Shown here: one piece after another, positions 1-6,856 of the stretch
How the letters are laid out: every line of letters starts with the position of its first letter
Numbering within the stretch: position 1 is the stretch's first letter
IMG/VR virus record: IMGVR_UViG_3300008448_000156
Span: 1 to 47,032 of that record
DNA length: 47,032 nt
Source: a virus
Reading direction: 5' to 3' (one strand)
Notes under the pieces: model-generated
The model's input: the letters and a program-made list of their open reading frames with translations, nothing else
The model's database searches: none
Told to the model about the DNA's origin: nothing
Position numbers and translations under genes: made by a program

Positions 1-61
1 GTTGTGCGTACAGTTCTTGAACTGCCTCGGTCTGTTTACGAATTTGCTCTGGAAGTGCCAT
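1..61 (-). CDS. N-terminal fragment of post-portal gene, possibly scaffold
   Basis: Only the first 20 codons are in the window. The protein begins MALPEQIRKQTEAVQELYAQ and runs off the left edge. The ATG is preceded by AGGAG with 9-nt spacing, so the start is credible. The visible residues are charged and helical, with no recognisable domain. The gene sits just downstream of the portal and a 71-aa gene. In T7-like phages the capsid assembly (scaffold) protein sits in that place, so scaffold is a positional guess only. Confidence 0.6.
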   Translation of the reverse strand, partial: MALPEQIRKQTEAVQELYAQ

Positions 62-111
62 AGTAAAACGCTCCTATCGGTATGCGTGGATTAGACGGCG
101 AGTCATATCAG

Positions 112-327
112 TTAGGACTTTGCCGCTAGTTCAGGGGACTCTTTGGCGAGCTTGTAAATCTCGCCCAAAACTTGGCATCGCCCCTGCATCAATGCCGCGT
201 TGTTTACCGCAGATGGTAGCTGCTCTAGCTCGTGCATACGCCATGACTTCAACCACTCCAGAATCTCTGGGTGCTGACGCACAGCGACAGAAAGAGCTTT
301 CACAACTGATGGGTCAGGACGTATCAC
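112..327 (-). CDS. Small conserved-type phage protein downstream of portal
   Basis: A 71-aa soluble, mostly helical protein with no recognised domain. The start is GTG, chosen because a GGAGG sequence lies about 6 nt upstream and because the codon overlaps the portal stop in a GTGA arrangement typical of translational coupling. It has no membrane segment, signal peptide or Cys cluster. Its position between portal and the presumed scaffold suggests a head-assembly accessory role, but that is inference from location. Confidence 0.75.
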   Translation of the reverse strand: MIRPDPSVVKALSVAVRQHPEILEWLKSWRMHELEQLPSAVNNAALMQGRCQVLGEIYKLAKESPELAAKS

Positions 328-2381
328 GGCTGACCTCCACTACGGTTCATGACTGTGTTCGCTTCCATTCCACCTTTGGGTGCGCCATCAGGTTGGAGTG
401 CCGCTCCAGCGGGCTGCTGTGCAGCCTGTTGTGCTTGAGCTTGCTCCGCAGCCGCTGCTACGCGGGTCTGATAAGCGAGTTTGTCCCGAGATGGAATAAG
501 TTCGTCCACAGGCATTTGCAACCCTTTAGCCACTTCACGAAGAATCGCGGCGCGACCATCCCGACCCATAATCGACATGTCGATTTCATTGGCGGTTGCG
601 TTGAGGAATTCAATGCGGCGCACGTTGACAGTCTCTTTGACAGCCAAGTTAACTGCGCCACGGGCCACGACTTGAACGTCGCCCTTAATAGATTCGTCCT
701 CGTCGTAGCGCATGTTGTACACGAACTGACGTTGGACAATGGGCTTAATCACATCACCGTCGATGTGACCAACCACTTGACGGATGCCTTTACCAGCAGC
801 ACCCATCAACATAGAAAGACCAGACGACGTGCGGCCTGCGCCTTGCACATCGGTGTTGCCGTACAGGTAGGCAGGGATACCAGAGTGGTCATCTGCCAGA
901 CGAGCAAACTTATCGTACACAGCCACCAACGTGTTGGCGTTGTCTTCAGGCTGTGTGAAGCGTACAGCAGGTGCACTCGAACCCACAGGGTCGTTGGTCA
1001 CTTGCCAAATCTTCCAAGGTGACATCTGTGTGATGTCCTCGTTCGGAGGAATACGCTCTAGGTTCACTTCGACCTGAGGGCCAGAAGCGATACCCATGTT
1101 GTTCACGAGAGCGCGAGCCGCTGCGTTACAGACATTCTGGATGTCTTCGATGATTTCAGGGATACCCTTACCCCAGAAAGCGCCGGGGCACTTGATGAAC
1201 GAAGTCTTGCAGTAAGGCTTCTGACCCAGTGGGTCATAGTTCAACACAGCCTTGATGACGTAGTTACCAATCATCCAGACGTTGGCATCGTACTCTTGGG
1301 CTTCATCAGGAACTTCTTCCTCAGTCAAACCCCACTCACGAAGCATCTTGCCGGAGACTTTGCCCCAGAACTCAAGTGCGTCGAACACATCGGTCGGACG
1401 CATGTACGAGTAGAACTTGCGCTCCTCCTCGTTCTTGATGAGTTCCACGTCTTCGTTAATCCAAGATGGGCCAGAGCCTTCATCCAAGATACGACGAATA
1501 GCATCCTCGTCATAGCCCGGCACACCAATAAGGTCTGACAGGTCTGAACGAGAAAGGGGGTGGTGCTCGAACAAGTAGCCTTCTTCGATGCGAGTAATGC
1601 CCGGCTCAGGATAAATACGGAACGGGTCAACACGCTCGAACTCAGGAGCGAGACGTTCAGTTGGCTCGACAACAGTCTTACCCATGACGGTCTTCCAACC
1701 GAGGGTACGCTGACGACGAACAATCGGGCCTTTGATGAAGGCCGCAGGGAAAGTCACGAGGTCAGTGATGAAGTCGTTGAATGAATCAGACCAACCGCCT
1801 TGGGCGAACTGGTCTTCAATCTTGAGCTTCATCTTGTCAGCACGGTTCTGTGCGTCTTGCAAAATCTTGAAGCGATAGTCTTGTGAGACCATCTCTTTAA
1901 TCTGTGCCATCTCCTCTTTGGTAGGAGCTTTCTGATTCTCTTGCAACATCGTCAACACTTCGTTGGCGAAGATGTCTTGAATCTCACGACGGTCGTTCGG
2001 AGACAAATCAGGAATCGGGGTGGGCACAATATCCCACGGTGGAGTACCACTATCGAGCAAGATGTCACGTAGCCAAGATTCCGCTGCGCGGCACTTGACT
2101 TCAGTAATCATCATGTAAATCTCTGAGCCGCCTTGCGCTTTAATCTGCTGCAACTTGTCAGGCTCGTACTGTCCGTTACGCTGACGTAGCGCACGCAACA
2201 TCTCATCTTCAATTGGCTTCTTGGCAATCTTTGCCACATCCCAGCACATACGAATATGCTGCGCCAGACCCAACACCATCGGTTGGTTTTGGCGTTCCTG
2301 CAAAGCCTGTGCCGCTGCTTGCTCGTCTTGTTTGTCGAGTTCAGCGTTGGAGACTACACGAAGGAAAGTTAGGCCAGCCAT
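324..2381 (-). CDS. Portal protein
   Basis: A 685-aa protein expected to form the dodecameric ring at the unique capsid vertex, through which DNA enters and to which the tail attaches. The length falls between T7 gp8 and P22 gp1. The sequence has the portal character seen in podophages: a long charged helical N-terminal half, a central region with VDPFRIYPEP and KCPGAFWGKGIPEIIEDIQN, then helices around NAAARALVNNMGI and a Gln/Ala-rich disordered tail (about residues 635-685). ATG start with GAGGT 4 nt upstream. Upstream are two small genes and the terminase genes; downstream a GTGA-coupled 71-aa gene. Assignment is by family resemblance and context, without a database search. Confidence 0.9.
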   Translation of the reverse strand: MAGLTFLRVVSNAELDKQDEQAAAQALQERQNQPMVLGLAQHIRMCWDVAKIAKKPIEDEMLRALRQRNGQYEPDKLQQIKAQGGSEIYMMITEVKCRAAESWLRDILLDSGTPPWDIVPTPIPDLSPNDRREIQDIFANEVLTMLQENQKAPTKEEMAQIKEMVSQDYRFKILQDAQNRADKMKLKIEDQFAQGGWSDSFNDFITDLVTFPAAFIKGPIVRRQRTLGWKTVMGKTVVEPTERLAPEFERVDPFRIYPEPGITRIEEGYLFEHHPLSRSDLSDLIGVPGYDEDAIRRILDEGSGPSWINEDVELIKNEEERKFYSYMRPTDVFDALEFWGKVSGKMLREWGLTEEEVPDEAQEYDANVWMIGNYVIKAVLNYDPLGQKPYCKTSFIKCPGAFWGKGIPEIIEDIQNVCNAAARALVNNMGIASGPQVEVNLERIPPNEDITQMSPWKIWQVTNDPVGSSAPAVRFTQPEDNANTLVAVYDKFARLADDHSGIPAYLYGNTDVQGAGRTSSGLSMLMGAAGKGIRQVVGHIDGDVIKPIVQRQFVYNMRYDEDESIKGDVQVVARGAVNLAVKETVNVRRIEFLNATANEIDMSIMGRDGRAAILREVAKGLQMPVDELIPSRDKLAYQTRVAAAAEQAQAQQAAQQPAGAALQPDGAPKGGMEANTVMNRSGGQP

Positions 2382-2392
2382 TGATACCTCAG

Positions 2393-3040
2393 TTAATCTG
2401 ATTTCTTTTTACGCTGCTTAGCGTATTCGAGCATATCGCTCACATACAACAGTGTACTCTTAGGCGTCAACATTGTCGCGGTCTTTACGAGCGAGTCCAT
2501 TGTAAGGCTAGTTGGAGAAGGCTTTGGTATCGCAGCTTTCTCAGATGTTTTCGGTAGTGCAAGCTGCACTGCCTTCTGAGTTAGCGCGGGTACTTTGGAA
2601 TAGATTGGGTCAGACTTTGTTTGCCCGGGAAGCACATTACCCGTTCTGATAGCAGCATTTTCTGCACGGCGGTTGTACGCATCCCAACGTTGTTGGTTCA
2701 GCTTCTCAGCTTCCCCTTTAAATTCGTCCCCGAAGTACTCGATGTTAGTAGGCTTAGCAACCTCAGGCATAGCGGTAGTTCTTGCAGCCTCTCCGTAACC
2801 AACGGTCGGGGCTTTAGCAAACGCTTCCATCGTGGTGTCATAGGCTTCATACTTCAGCCCACGGCCTTCGGCATTACGAGTATCAGTCGGCGCAGCAGGA
2901 GTAGCAGGAGCAGGTGGGTTAACAGGTGTCAGAGTAAGTCTACCTTCGCCCACGATACCGCCATCTTTGTAGCCCTTTACGGGTGTAGATGGTGCACCCA
3001 TCTTCGGGTTGCTGTTACTGTAGGATAGTACTTTTGCCAT
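2393..3040 (-). CDS. Hypothetical virion-operon protein with Pro-rich N-terminus
   Basis: A 215-aa protein of unknown function. The N-terminal 65 residues are low complexity (Pro, Ala, Thr, Gly) and contain GYKDGGIVGEG. That string resembles short Tyr-x-x-Gly-Gly motifs in other proteins of the late region (37593-38576 and 44930-45079). The middle is charged and helical, and the C-terminus ends in a basic KQRKKKSD tail. The start has GGAGG 5 nt upstream, overlapping the end of the preceding 63-aa gene. It sits between terminase and portal, so it may be a minor head protein or packaging accessory; nothing in the sequence proves this. Confidence 0.7.
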   Translation of the reverse strand: MAKVLSYSNSNPKMGAPSTPVKGYKDGGIVGEGRLTLTPVNPPAPATPAAPTDTRNAEGRGLKYEAYDTTMEAFAKAPTVGYGEAARTTAMPEVAKPTNIEYFGDEFKGEAEKLNQQRWDAYNRRAENAAIRTGNVLPGQTKSDPIYSKVPALTQKAVQLALPKTSEKAAIPKPSPTSLTMDSLVKTATMLTPKSTLLYVSDMLEYAKQRKKKSD

Positions 3041-3232
3041 TTAGTCCTCCTCAGTATCCGGGCGTTTGCTTGTCTTGTACTCTTGAACTTCCATGATGTC
3101 TTCAATAGTCATCACAGGCGGTTTCCACTCAAGAGGTTCATACTGCTTAGGCTTTCCGGCAAGGCCACTGTTGTCCATCTTCTCGTTGTCCGAAAAGATT
3201 TTTGAAGTCTTCGTAACCTTAATCTTCGCCAT
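3041..3232 (-). CDS. Small hypothetical protein, first gene after promoter
   Basis: A 63-aa hydrophilic protein with no recognised domain. An upstream in-frame GTG at 3250 exists, but the ATG at 3232 is preferred because AGGAGG lies 5 nt before it. Its leader contains the promoter at 3286-3315, making this the first gene of the portal transcript. The N-terminus is basic (MAKIKVTKTSK) and the C-terminus acidic. Function unknown. Confidence 0.7.
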   Translation of the reverse strand: MAKIKVTKTSKIFSDNEKMDNSGLAGKPKQYEPLEWKPPVMTIEDIMEVQEYKTSKRPDTEED

Positions 3233-3285
3233 TACAGCCTCCTGATTCACACCCTACCACATATTGTAGGTTGCACATGACAGGA

Positions 3286-3315
3286 AGTATACACATACTG
3301 AAAAATAAAGTGCAA
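3286..3315 (-). promoter_or_regulatory. Sigma70-type promoter for the portal operon
   Basis: On the minus strand, TTGCAC (3315-3310) and TATACT (3291-3286) are separated by 18 bp, close to the consensus TTGACA/TATAAT. It lies directly after a terminator and about 50 bp before the first small gene of the portal block, so it would restart transcription for the head genes. Predicted from sequence only. Confidence 0.65.
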
Positions 3316-3317
3316 GC

Positions 3318-3351
3318 GAAAAAAATCCCCCGGAGCGAACTCGACGGGGGG
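3318..3351 (-). terminator. Rho-independent terminator after large terminase
   Basis: On the minus strand, a CCCCCG arm pairs with CGGGGG. Inside it is a GAG/CTC stem capped by a TTCG tetraloop, with a 2-nt bulge, and the hairpin is followed by ATTTTTTT. This is a textbook intrinsic terminator located 58 bp after the large terminase stop codon. Confidence 0.85.
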
Positions 3352-3408
3352 AAGTCCCTTGGAGAAAGGGCGAGGTGACAACTGCCTGCTTGCAGTGCCC
3401 CCATCATA

Positions 3409-4797
3409 TCAAGTCCAGCCCGCAGATGCAACAGGGCGAATGTCGCGCCGCTGCGGCATGTGGTGTCCTTCTCCAACAGATGCGATGTGTAGCATCAGAT
3501 ACTGTAGTGCTTCAGCTACGTGAGAGTGTTTGTTCTTGTCGATGTCGCCATCACCCTTGGGTTTGTACCTATACCCACCCATCATGGCGGCTTTAAGCTG
3601 TGTGCACCCGGGGTCAAGTAAGAACGCTGGGTCACCGTCCACTTGACGCATGAGGTAGTCGTCCACCGCATTAAGGCGGGCTGACACGTTGTTGGTCTTG
3701 GCTGGTATGACCTTCAGTCCCTCAGCCTTGATGATGTCCACTGCACTGCGCTCGTCGGTCTGCGCCCGCTGCACACCCGCAGGGTCAACGACCACTAGGA
3801 TGGGTGCACCACCGAACCGCTCGTAAATCATGGGCTTGAGCATGGTGCGCACGAAACGCTGGATACCCATGTCAAACGATACACACTCGCCAAGTATCAG
3901 CGCCCGACCACGGGGGTCTTGCTGTCCGATGACTGCGGCGGGGGTAAGTCCCAAGTCCATGCCGATGACAATAGGGCGCACACCGTTGTTGATGTGGCGG
4001 AGCTTCTGCTTGCCCATGTGGTAGTCCGGTCTGAAGTATTTGTAGACGGGCATACCAGCAGACGACAGACCGTACTCGCCGTCGATGTAGACACGGATGT
4101 ATTCTTCCGAGCGACCTTGGGTATCGTAGTAGCCATCTGGCAGATTCTCCACGTTCTCCGCATACACGCTTCGACCGGACGGTTGCTTGAACACATCCCA
4201 GCCGTTGTCGTTGGCAGACACACCATCTTTGGGGTCAAGCCCCTCCATCTGGTAGTACCACCACGTATCCATAGTCGGTGGGTTGGTGTCGCCCCACATC
4301 CCATGCCACGTCGGGCCACCGTCTTTAGCAGACGGGAATCGCCCAATACGTTTAGACATCGCATCAACAATGTCTGGGTGAATGTCTCGGCACTCGTTGA
4401 ACCAAGCGAACGTCAATTCCAAGGAGTTCAAGTTGGCAACGTCGTCCGCATCGTCCAGTGCTCGGAACATAATCTCGCACTCGATGTCGCCCACTTTGAA
4501 GAAGTATGTCTTGGTCGTGCGCATGTACTGACCGCACTGCCCCGGCGGGAACCAGTCCAAGAATGTCTTGATGGTCGTATCCTGCAACTGGCGTGCAGTC
4601 TCACGGACAATTGCCGCCCGTGTTCTGCGGATGCCCTGCTGGTTGGGCGCTTGCATACTCGCCCTGCGGATAACCTCGAACGATGAAGTCACTGACTTGC
4701 CGGAACCGACTGGCCCCATCAGTACTCGCATCTTGGCGTCGGACGCCATGAATTTCTTACCCGTTGGAGGTGGGGTGTAGTTGATGTCAAGTGCCAC
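3409..4797 (-). CDS. terL: Terminase large subunit
   Basis: A 462-aa packaging motor ATPase and nuclease. The Walker A motif GPVGSGKS is at residues 28-35. The Walker B region LELTFAWFNE ends in the catalytic Glu at 135. The C-terminal RNase H-like nuclease shows VIGMDLG (D281) and VVVDPAG (D338), with a HVAEAL segment near the end. The length is normal for a compact TerL. It powers translocation of DNA into the prohead through the portal and cuts the concatemer. The start overlaps the preceding 68-aa gene by 11 nt. The gene is followed by a strong terminator, so the packaging genes form their own short transcription unit. Confidence 0.95.
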   Translation of the reverse strand: MALDINYTPPPTGKKFMASDAKMRVLMGPVGSGKSVTSSFEVIRRASMQAPNQQGIRRTRAAIVRETARQLQDTTIKTFLDWFPPGQCGQYMRTTKTYFFKVGDIECEIMFRALDDADDVANLNSLELTFAWFNECRDIHPDIVDAMSKRIGRFPSAKDGGPTWHGMWGDTNPPTMDTWWYYQMEGLDPKDGVSANDNGWDVFKQPSGRSVYAENVENLPDGYYDTQGRSEEYIRVYIDGEYGLSSAGMPVYKYFRPDYHMGKQKLRHINNGVRPIVIGMDLGLTPAAVIGQQDPRGRALILGECVSFDMGIQRFVRTMLKPMIYERFGGAPILVVVDPAGVQRAQTDERSAVDIIKAEGLKVIPAKTNNVSARLNAVDDYLMRQVDGDPAFLLDPGCTQLKAAMMGGYRYKPKGDGDIDKNKHSHVAEALQYLMLHIASVGEGHHMPQRRDIRPVASAGWT

Positions 4798-4993
4798 TGT
4801 GTGCCTCCACTAGCAGGACAAGGTAGCTATTACCCTTGCGTTTGTGTTTGATGATTTTGGTTTTGTAAGACTGCCCAGCCACCCTTAGGCTGTTCTCCAT
4901 GTTGCGTGCCTCGCTGGCTGCGGCAAACCGCGCCGCCCGCATCCCCTCATACATCTCTGTAAAGCAGTTCTCAATTATCAATGGCAGGGACAT
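4787..4993 (-). CDS. Small protein between terminase subunits
   Basis: A 68-aa protein of unknown function, overlapping the small terminase gene by 23 nt and the large terminase gene by 11 nt. The ATG at 4993 is preferred over the upstream in-frame TTG because GAGG lies 6 nt before it. The N-terminal half is an amphipathic, Ala/Arg-rich helix and the C-terminal half is basic and beta-like (KTKIIKHKRKG, then YLVLLVEAH). The double overlap implies translational coupling with packaging genes, so a packaging accessory or DNA-binding role is plausible but unproven. Confidence 0.7.
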   Translation of the reverse strand: MSLPLIIENCFTEMYEGMRAARFAAASEARNMENSLRVAGQSYKTKIIKHKRKGNSYLVLLVEAHSGT

Positions 4994-5450
4994 CGGTGGC
5001 CTCAACTACATCAGCTTCAATTGTTCGTGCATCCCGTGGGTCGTTGCCAAGGTTGATGGTGATACGCACTCCGCCACCGCCGCCTTCGTTGCTCACCTCA
5101 GTCTTCGGCTCTAAGCCACCCCACTTGACCGTGGATTTAATCAGGTCAGCTTTGACTGCGGGGGATACGGCTGGGTCGTGAATCAACATCCAAGAAGTTG
5201 TCAGGAGTTCTTCCGCTTGGGCGCGGGCCTTGAGCTTGAATGTCAGACCCTTCTCTTGAATCTCGCCGCGATAATGCTCGACCTTCTTCAAGAACACCGG
5301 GTCGGCGTTGAAGTCAATGATGTCAGATGCGGCTATCTTGTGACGTGTCATGACCTCTTGCAAGGTCTCGCCGCTCCCCTCTAGTGTGAGGGCAATGTCG
5401 AACGCCAGCCTATCTGACCACTTGGTGTGGTGTAGTGGTAGGGTATCCAT
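4971..5450 (-). CDS. terS: Putative terminase small subunit
   Basis: A 159-aa protein, first in the packaging transcript and followed by large terminase, the usual place for the DNA-recognition subunit. The N-terminal half (about residues 10-60) is helical with a helix-turn-helix-like stretch around TLQEVMTRHKIAASDI. The middle is a long helix, and the C-terminus has a GGGGG linker followed by a beta-like VRITINLGND segment and an acidic end. The ATG at 5450 has almost no Shine-Dalgarno sequence, but a promoter -10 element ends 6 nt upstream, so the message may be leaderless. An in-frame TTG at 5471 lies inside that promoter and is rejected. Confidence 0.75.
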   Translation of the reverse strand: MDTLPLHHTKWSDRLAFDIALTLEGSGETLQEVMTRHKIAASDIIDFNADPVFLKKVEHYRGEIQEKGLTFKLKARAQAEELLTTSWMLIHDPAVSPAVKADLIKSTVKWGGLEPKTEVSNEGGGGGVRITINLGNDPRDARTIEADVVEATDVPAIDN

Positions 5451-5456
5451 GCTCGC

Positions 5457-5487
5457 AATATAACACAGCAACTTACTTGGGTGTCAA
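5457..5487 (-). promoter_or_regulatory. Strong sigma70-type promoter for the terminase unit
   Basis: On the minus strand, a perfect TTGACA (5487-5482) is followed after 19 bp by TATATT (5462-5457), or after 18 bp by TTATAT (5463-5458). Transcription should begin 6-8 nt after the -10 element, which is at or next to the A of the small terminase ATG at 5450. This predicts a leaderless mRNA. Confidence 0.65.
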
Positions 5488-5643
5488 TAGGTTAGGCGAT
5501 TGAGCTAACTTTACACGTTCCTTTTTTTGGGTCTTGGTTTAAGCGGTTTACCTATATAGGGGCGGGGGTCAAAAGTCCAATCCATGTACCCCCCGTCTGA
5601 CCAAACCAAAAGCAAGCCAAAACGAAAAGCAAAACGCATCGAA

Positions 5644-5670
5644 ACGCCTTGATTTCAGGCGTATTTGACA
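5644..5670 (+). promoter_or_regulatory. Inverted repeat next to a TTGACA element
   Basis: ACGCCT (5644-5649) and AGGCGT (5657-5662) form a perfect 6-bp inverted repeat with a 7-nt spacer. It abuts TTGACA at 5665-5670, which sits in the 10-mer GTATTTGACA that recurs at 6847-6856. A good -10 hexamer 16-18 bp downstream is not evident, so this may be a regulated or activator-dependent early promoter. Identification is tentative. Confidence 0.35.
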
Positions 5671-5720
5671 TTTTTGTAAAGTCTGGCAATCTGAATTTGT
5701 CGATGCAATTCCGCAACGAC

Positions 5721-5754
5721 AGCAGGTGCAAACCCTGCACCTGCTCTTTAAAAA
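5721..5754 (+). promoter_or_regulatory. Leader hairpin followed by boxA-like sequence
   Basis: AGCAGGTGCA (5721-5730) pairs perfectly with 5736-5745 around a 5-nt loop, giving a 10-bp stem. The sequence TGCTCTTTAAAAA (5742-5754) overlaps the right arm and closely resembles rRNA and lambda boxA elements (TGCTCTTTAACA, CGCTCTTAAAAA). It lies just before the Shine-Dalgarno AGGAG of the first plus-strand gene. A role in antitermination of the early transcript is possible. The lack of a U-tract argues against a terminator. Confidence 0.45.
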
Positions 5755-5772
5755 CTTGTTAGGAGTTATACC

Positions 5773-6042
5773 ATGAGTGAACGCACTCCGACCGCTAAGC
5801 GGTCAATCGCCCCCGTCACTGTGACGGTTGAAATCACAGCAACTCGTATCAACGAGAACGGGACACTAAGCGGGATAACCGCCAAAGTGGTCAAGCAAAG
5901 CGTCAAGGGCAACGAGTTTAAAACCTCAGTGCCCCCAATGGCAGGCGGTGCAATCTACCTGAAAGCCCTGAGCTTAGACGGATTGCAGTTACTGTCAGAC
6001 GACGAGCCAAAGGCGACAGCCGTAAAGCGTAAGTTGTTCTAA
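5773..6042 (+). CDS. Early small protein, paralogue A of a duplicated pair
   Basis: An 89-aa protein of unknown function, the first gene of the plus-strand program. It is clearly related to the 85-aa protein at 7078-7335. Both share a PVT-TV/I opening, a INENGT/VNENGT turn, a PP-AGGA-Y motif, LDGL, and a C-terminal KxKLF or KAKLF end. The pattern suggests a small beta-rich fold with a conserved terminal Leu-Phe. AGGAG lies 7 nt before the ATG. It is followed by an intrinsic terminator at 6050-6080, so it may be made as its own abundant transcript. No membrane segment or Cys cluster. Early position suggests a host-interaction or DNA-metabolism role, which is inference. Confidence 0.8.
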   Translation: MSERTPTAKRSIAPVTVTVEITATRINENGTLSGITAKVVKQSVKGNEFKTSVPPMAGGAIYLKALSLDGLQLLSDDEPKATAVKRKLF

Positions 6043-6049
6043 ACCAAAC

Positions 6050-6080
6050 CCCGACTGGTGACAGCAGTCGGGTTCTTTTT
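6050..6080 (+). terminator. Rho-independent terminator after paralogue A
   Basis: CCCGACTG (6050-6057) pairs with CAGTCGGG (6065-6072) around a 7-nt loop and is followed by TTCTTTTT. An 8-bp GC-rich stem with a U-rich tail is a convincing intrinsic terminator 8 bp after the stop codon. Confidence 0.8.
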
Positions 6081-6101
6081 CAAACCATGAGGAGAAATCC
6101 G

Positions 6102-6266
6102 ATGAAGGTACGCAAAGCAGAGTTGCACAAGTTCTGTGTCAAGTGGATAGAAGGCGATTCAATCTACTTTCGCTGGTTCAAGCGGGACAAACAAGCCCTA
6201 CAGTTCCAGCAAGAGTTGATAGACGATGGAATCCCGATGCAAGATGTCCGAATCACGATGAAGTAA
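6102..6266 (+). CDS. Small hypothetical protein (54 aa)
   Basis: Encodes 54 residues starting MKVRKAELHKFCVKWIEGDS and ending DVRITMK. GAGGAG lies 7 nt upstream of the ATG, which makes the gene credible despite its size. It is basic and aromatic, with a single Cys and no membrane segment. It follows a terminator by about 20 bp, so expression needs read-through, antitermination or an unseen promoter. Function unknown. Confidence 0.7.
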   Translation: MKVRKAELHKFCVKWIEGDSIYFRWFKRDKQALQFQQELIDDGIPMQDVRITMK

Positions 6267-6271
6267 ACCAT

Positions 6272-6293
6272 AGCAGGGGAGAAATCCCCTGCT
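6272..6293 (+). other. Intercistronic hairpin with GAAA loop
   Basis: AGCAGGGGA (6272-6280) and TCCCCTGCT (6285-6293) form a perfect 9-bp stem closed by a GAAA tetraloop. There is no U-tract, so it is more likely an mRNA stability or processing element than a terminator. It sits 6 bp after one small gene and 14 bp before the next. Confidence 0.6.
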
Positions 6294-6307
6294 TTACAGG
6301 AGATAAC

Positions 6308-6403
6308 ATGGAAAAGTTCTGTGAGAACCACCCCGAAGTAGCAGCCATCATCATTGCACCAGTACTTTACATACTGTTGTGGCTGGCAATGGCACTGTTC
6401 TAA
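6308..6403 (+). CDS. Tiny single-span membrane protein (31 aa)
   Basis: Encodes 31 residues starting MEKFCENHPEVA and ending in a hydrophobic helix (about residues 12-31, IIIAPVLYILLWLAMALF). AGGAG lies 5 nt before the ATG and a strong terminator follows 4 bp after the stop, together supporting a real gene. A single transmembrane helix with a short N-terminal acidic segment is predicted. Tiny early membrane proteins in phages often modulate host envelope functions or superinfection; that role is only a suggestion here. Confidence 0.65.
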   Translation: MEKFCENHPEVAAIIIAPVLYILLWLAMALF

Positions 6404-6407
6404 CCCC

Positions 6408-6433
6408 AAGCCCACCGAAAGGTGGGTTTTTTT
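6408..6433 (+). terminator. Rho-independent terminator with GAAA loop
   Basis: CCCACC (6411-6416) pairs with GGTGGG (6421-6426) around GAAA, the stem is extended by flanking A-T and G-T pairs, and a run of seven T follows. This closes the small leftward part of the early region before the non-coding stretch. Confidence 0.85.
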
Positions 6434-6554
6434 GTGCCCTAAACTTTACATTCTATGTATATAAATATAAACCATACGCCGGGGGGTGCAGCCATGACAA
6501 GTTCAGCGCATAAATGTAAAGTAATGAAGGGGCATAACGCTTTAATCCATGAGC

Positions 6555-6842
6555 AATCTAAGACATACGGCCCATTTAGATTGTTGTAAGGTTTAACTTG
6601 ACACGCTGGAAGCCAGTATTCATGCGGGTCTAAGCCATTCTGTAGTAGAGTTAATCTAAATAATCTAAATAATCTATCTGATTCACACATATACCCTTTC
6701 ATCTAGGGGTAAGACTGTAAAGTTAAGGAAGGCGGGTGCAAGTTGTTGCGTTTTGTCACCATAACCTTACAAGATTATTTGACTTTTTTAGATTATTGCC
6801 CCGTAAGTTGTTGATTCATATACGAATTCCTAATAATCTAAG
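6555..6842. repeat. AATAATCTAA iteron-like repeat array
   Basis: Exact AATAATCTAA occurs at 6659-6668 and 6832-6841, and in the opposite orientation at 6788-6797. Shorter copies of AATCTAA or AATCTA lie at 6555-6561, 6653-6659 and 6671-6676, and inverted at 6576-6582; an AGATTATT copy is at 6772-6779. The copies at 6653, 6662 and 6671 are in a 9-bp tandem register. Repeats of this size in an AT-rich intergenic region resemble origin iterons or repressor operators. Confidence 0.6.
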
Positions 6843-6846
6843 TTTT

Positions 6847-6856
6847 GTATTTGACA
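6847..6856 (+). promoter_or_regulatory. Second GTATTTGACA element, possible promoter
   Basis: The 10-mer GTATTTGACA also occurs at 5661-5670, upstream of the other copy of the duplicated gene pair. TTGACA is a perfect -35 hexamer, and a poor TACTCG preceded by TGT sits 17 bp downstream as a possible extended -10. It likely drives the main early block starting at 7078, but the -10 match is weak. Confidence 0.35.

Noticed and set aside
120-1022. Plus-strand open frame of 300 codons
   Set aside because: Entirely antisense to the portal gene; His/Cys/Arg-rich composition typical of a shadow frame and no ribosome site.
5551-5560. Palindrome CCTATATAGG as a promoter -10 for either strand
   Set aside because: No acceptable -35 hexamer lies 16-18 bp away on the plus strand and only a poor TTGGAC on the minus strand; it may be an operator but stands alone.
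6439-6702. Minus-strand open frame of 87 codons in the control region
   Set aside because: No Shine-Dalgarno sequence before the ATG, it overlaps the repeat array and TGTAAAGT motifs, and the residue composition is not protein-like.
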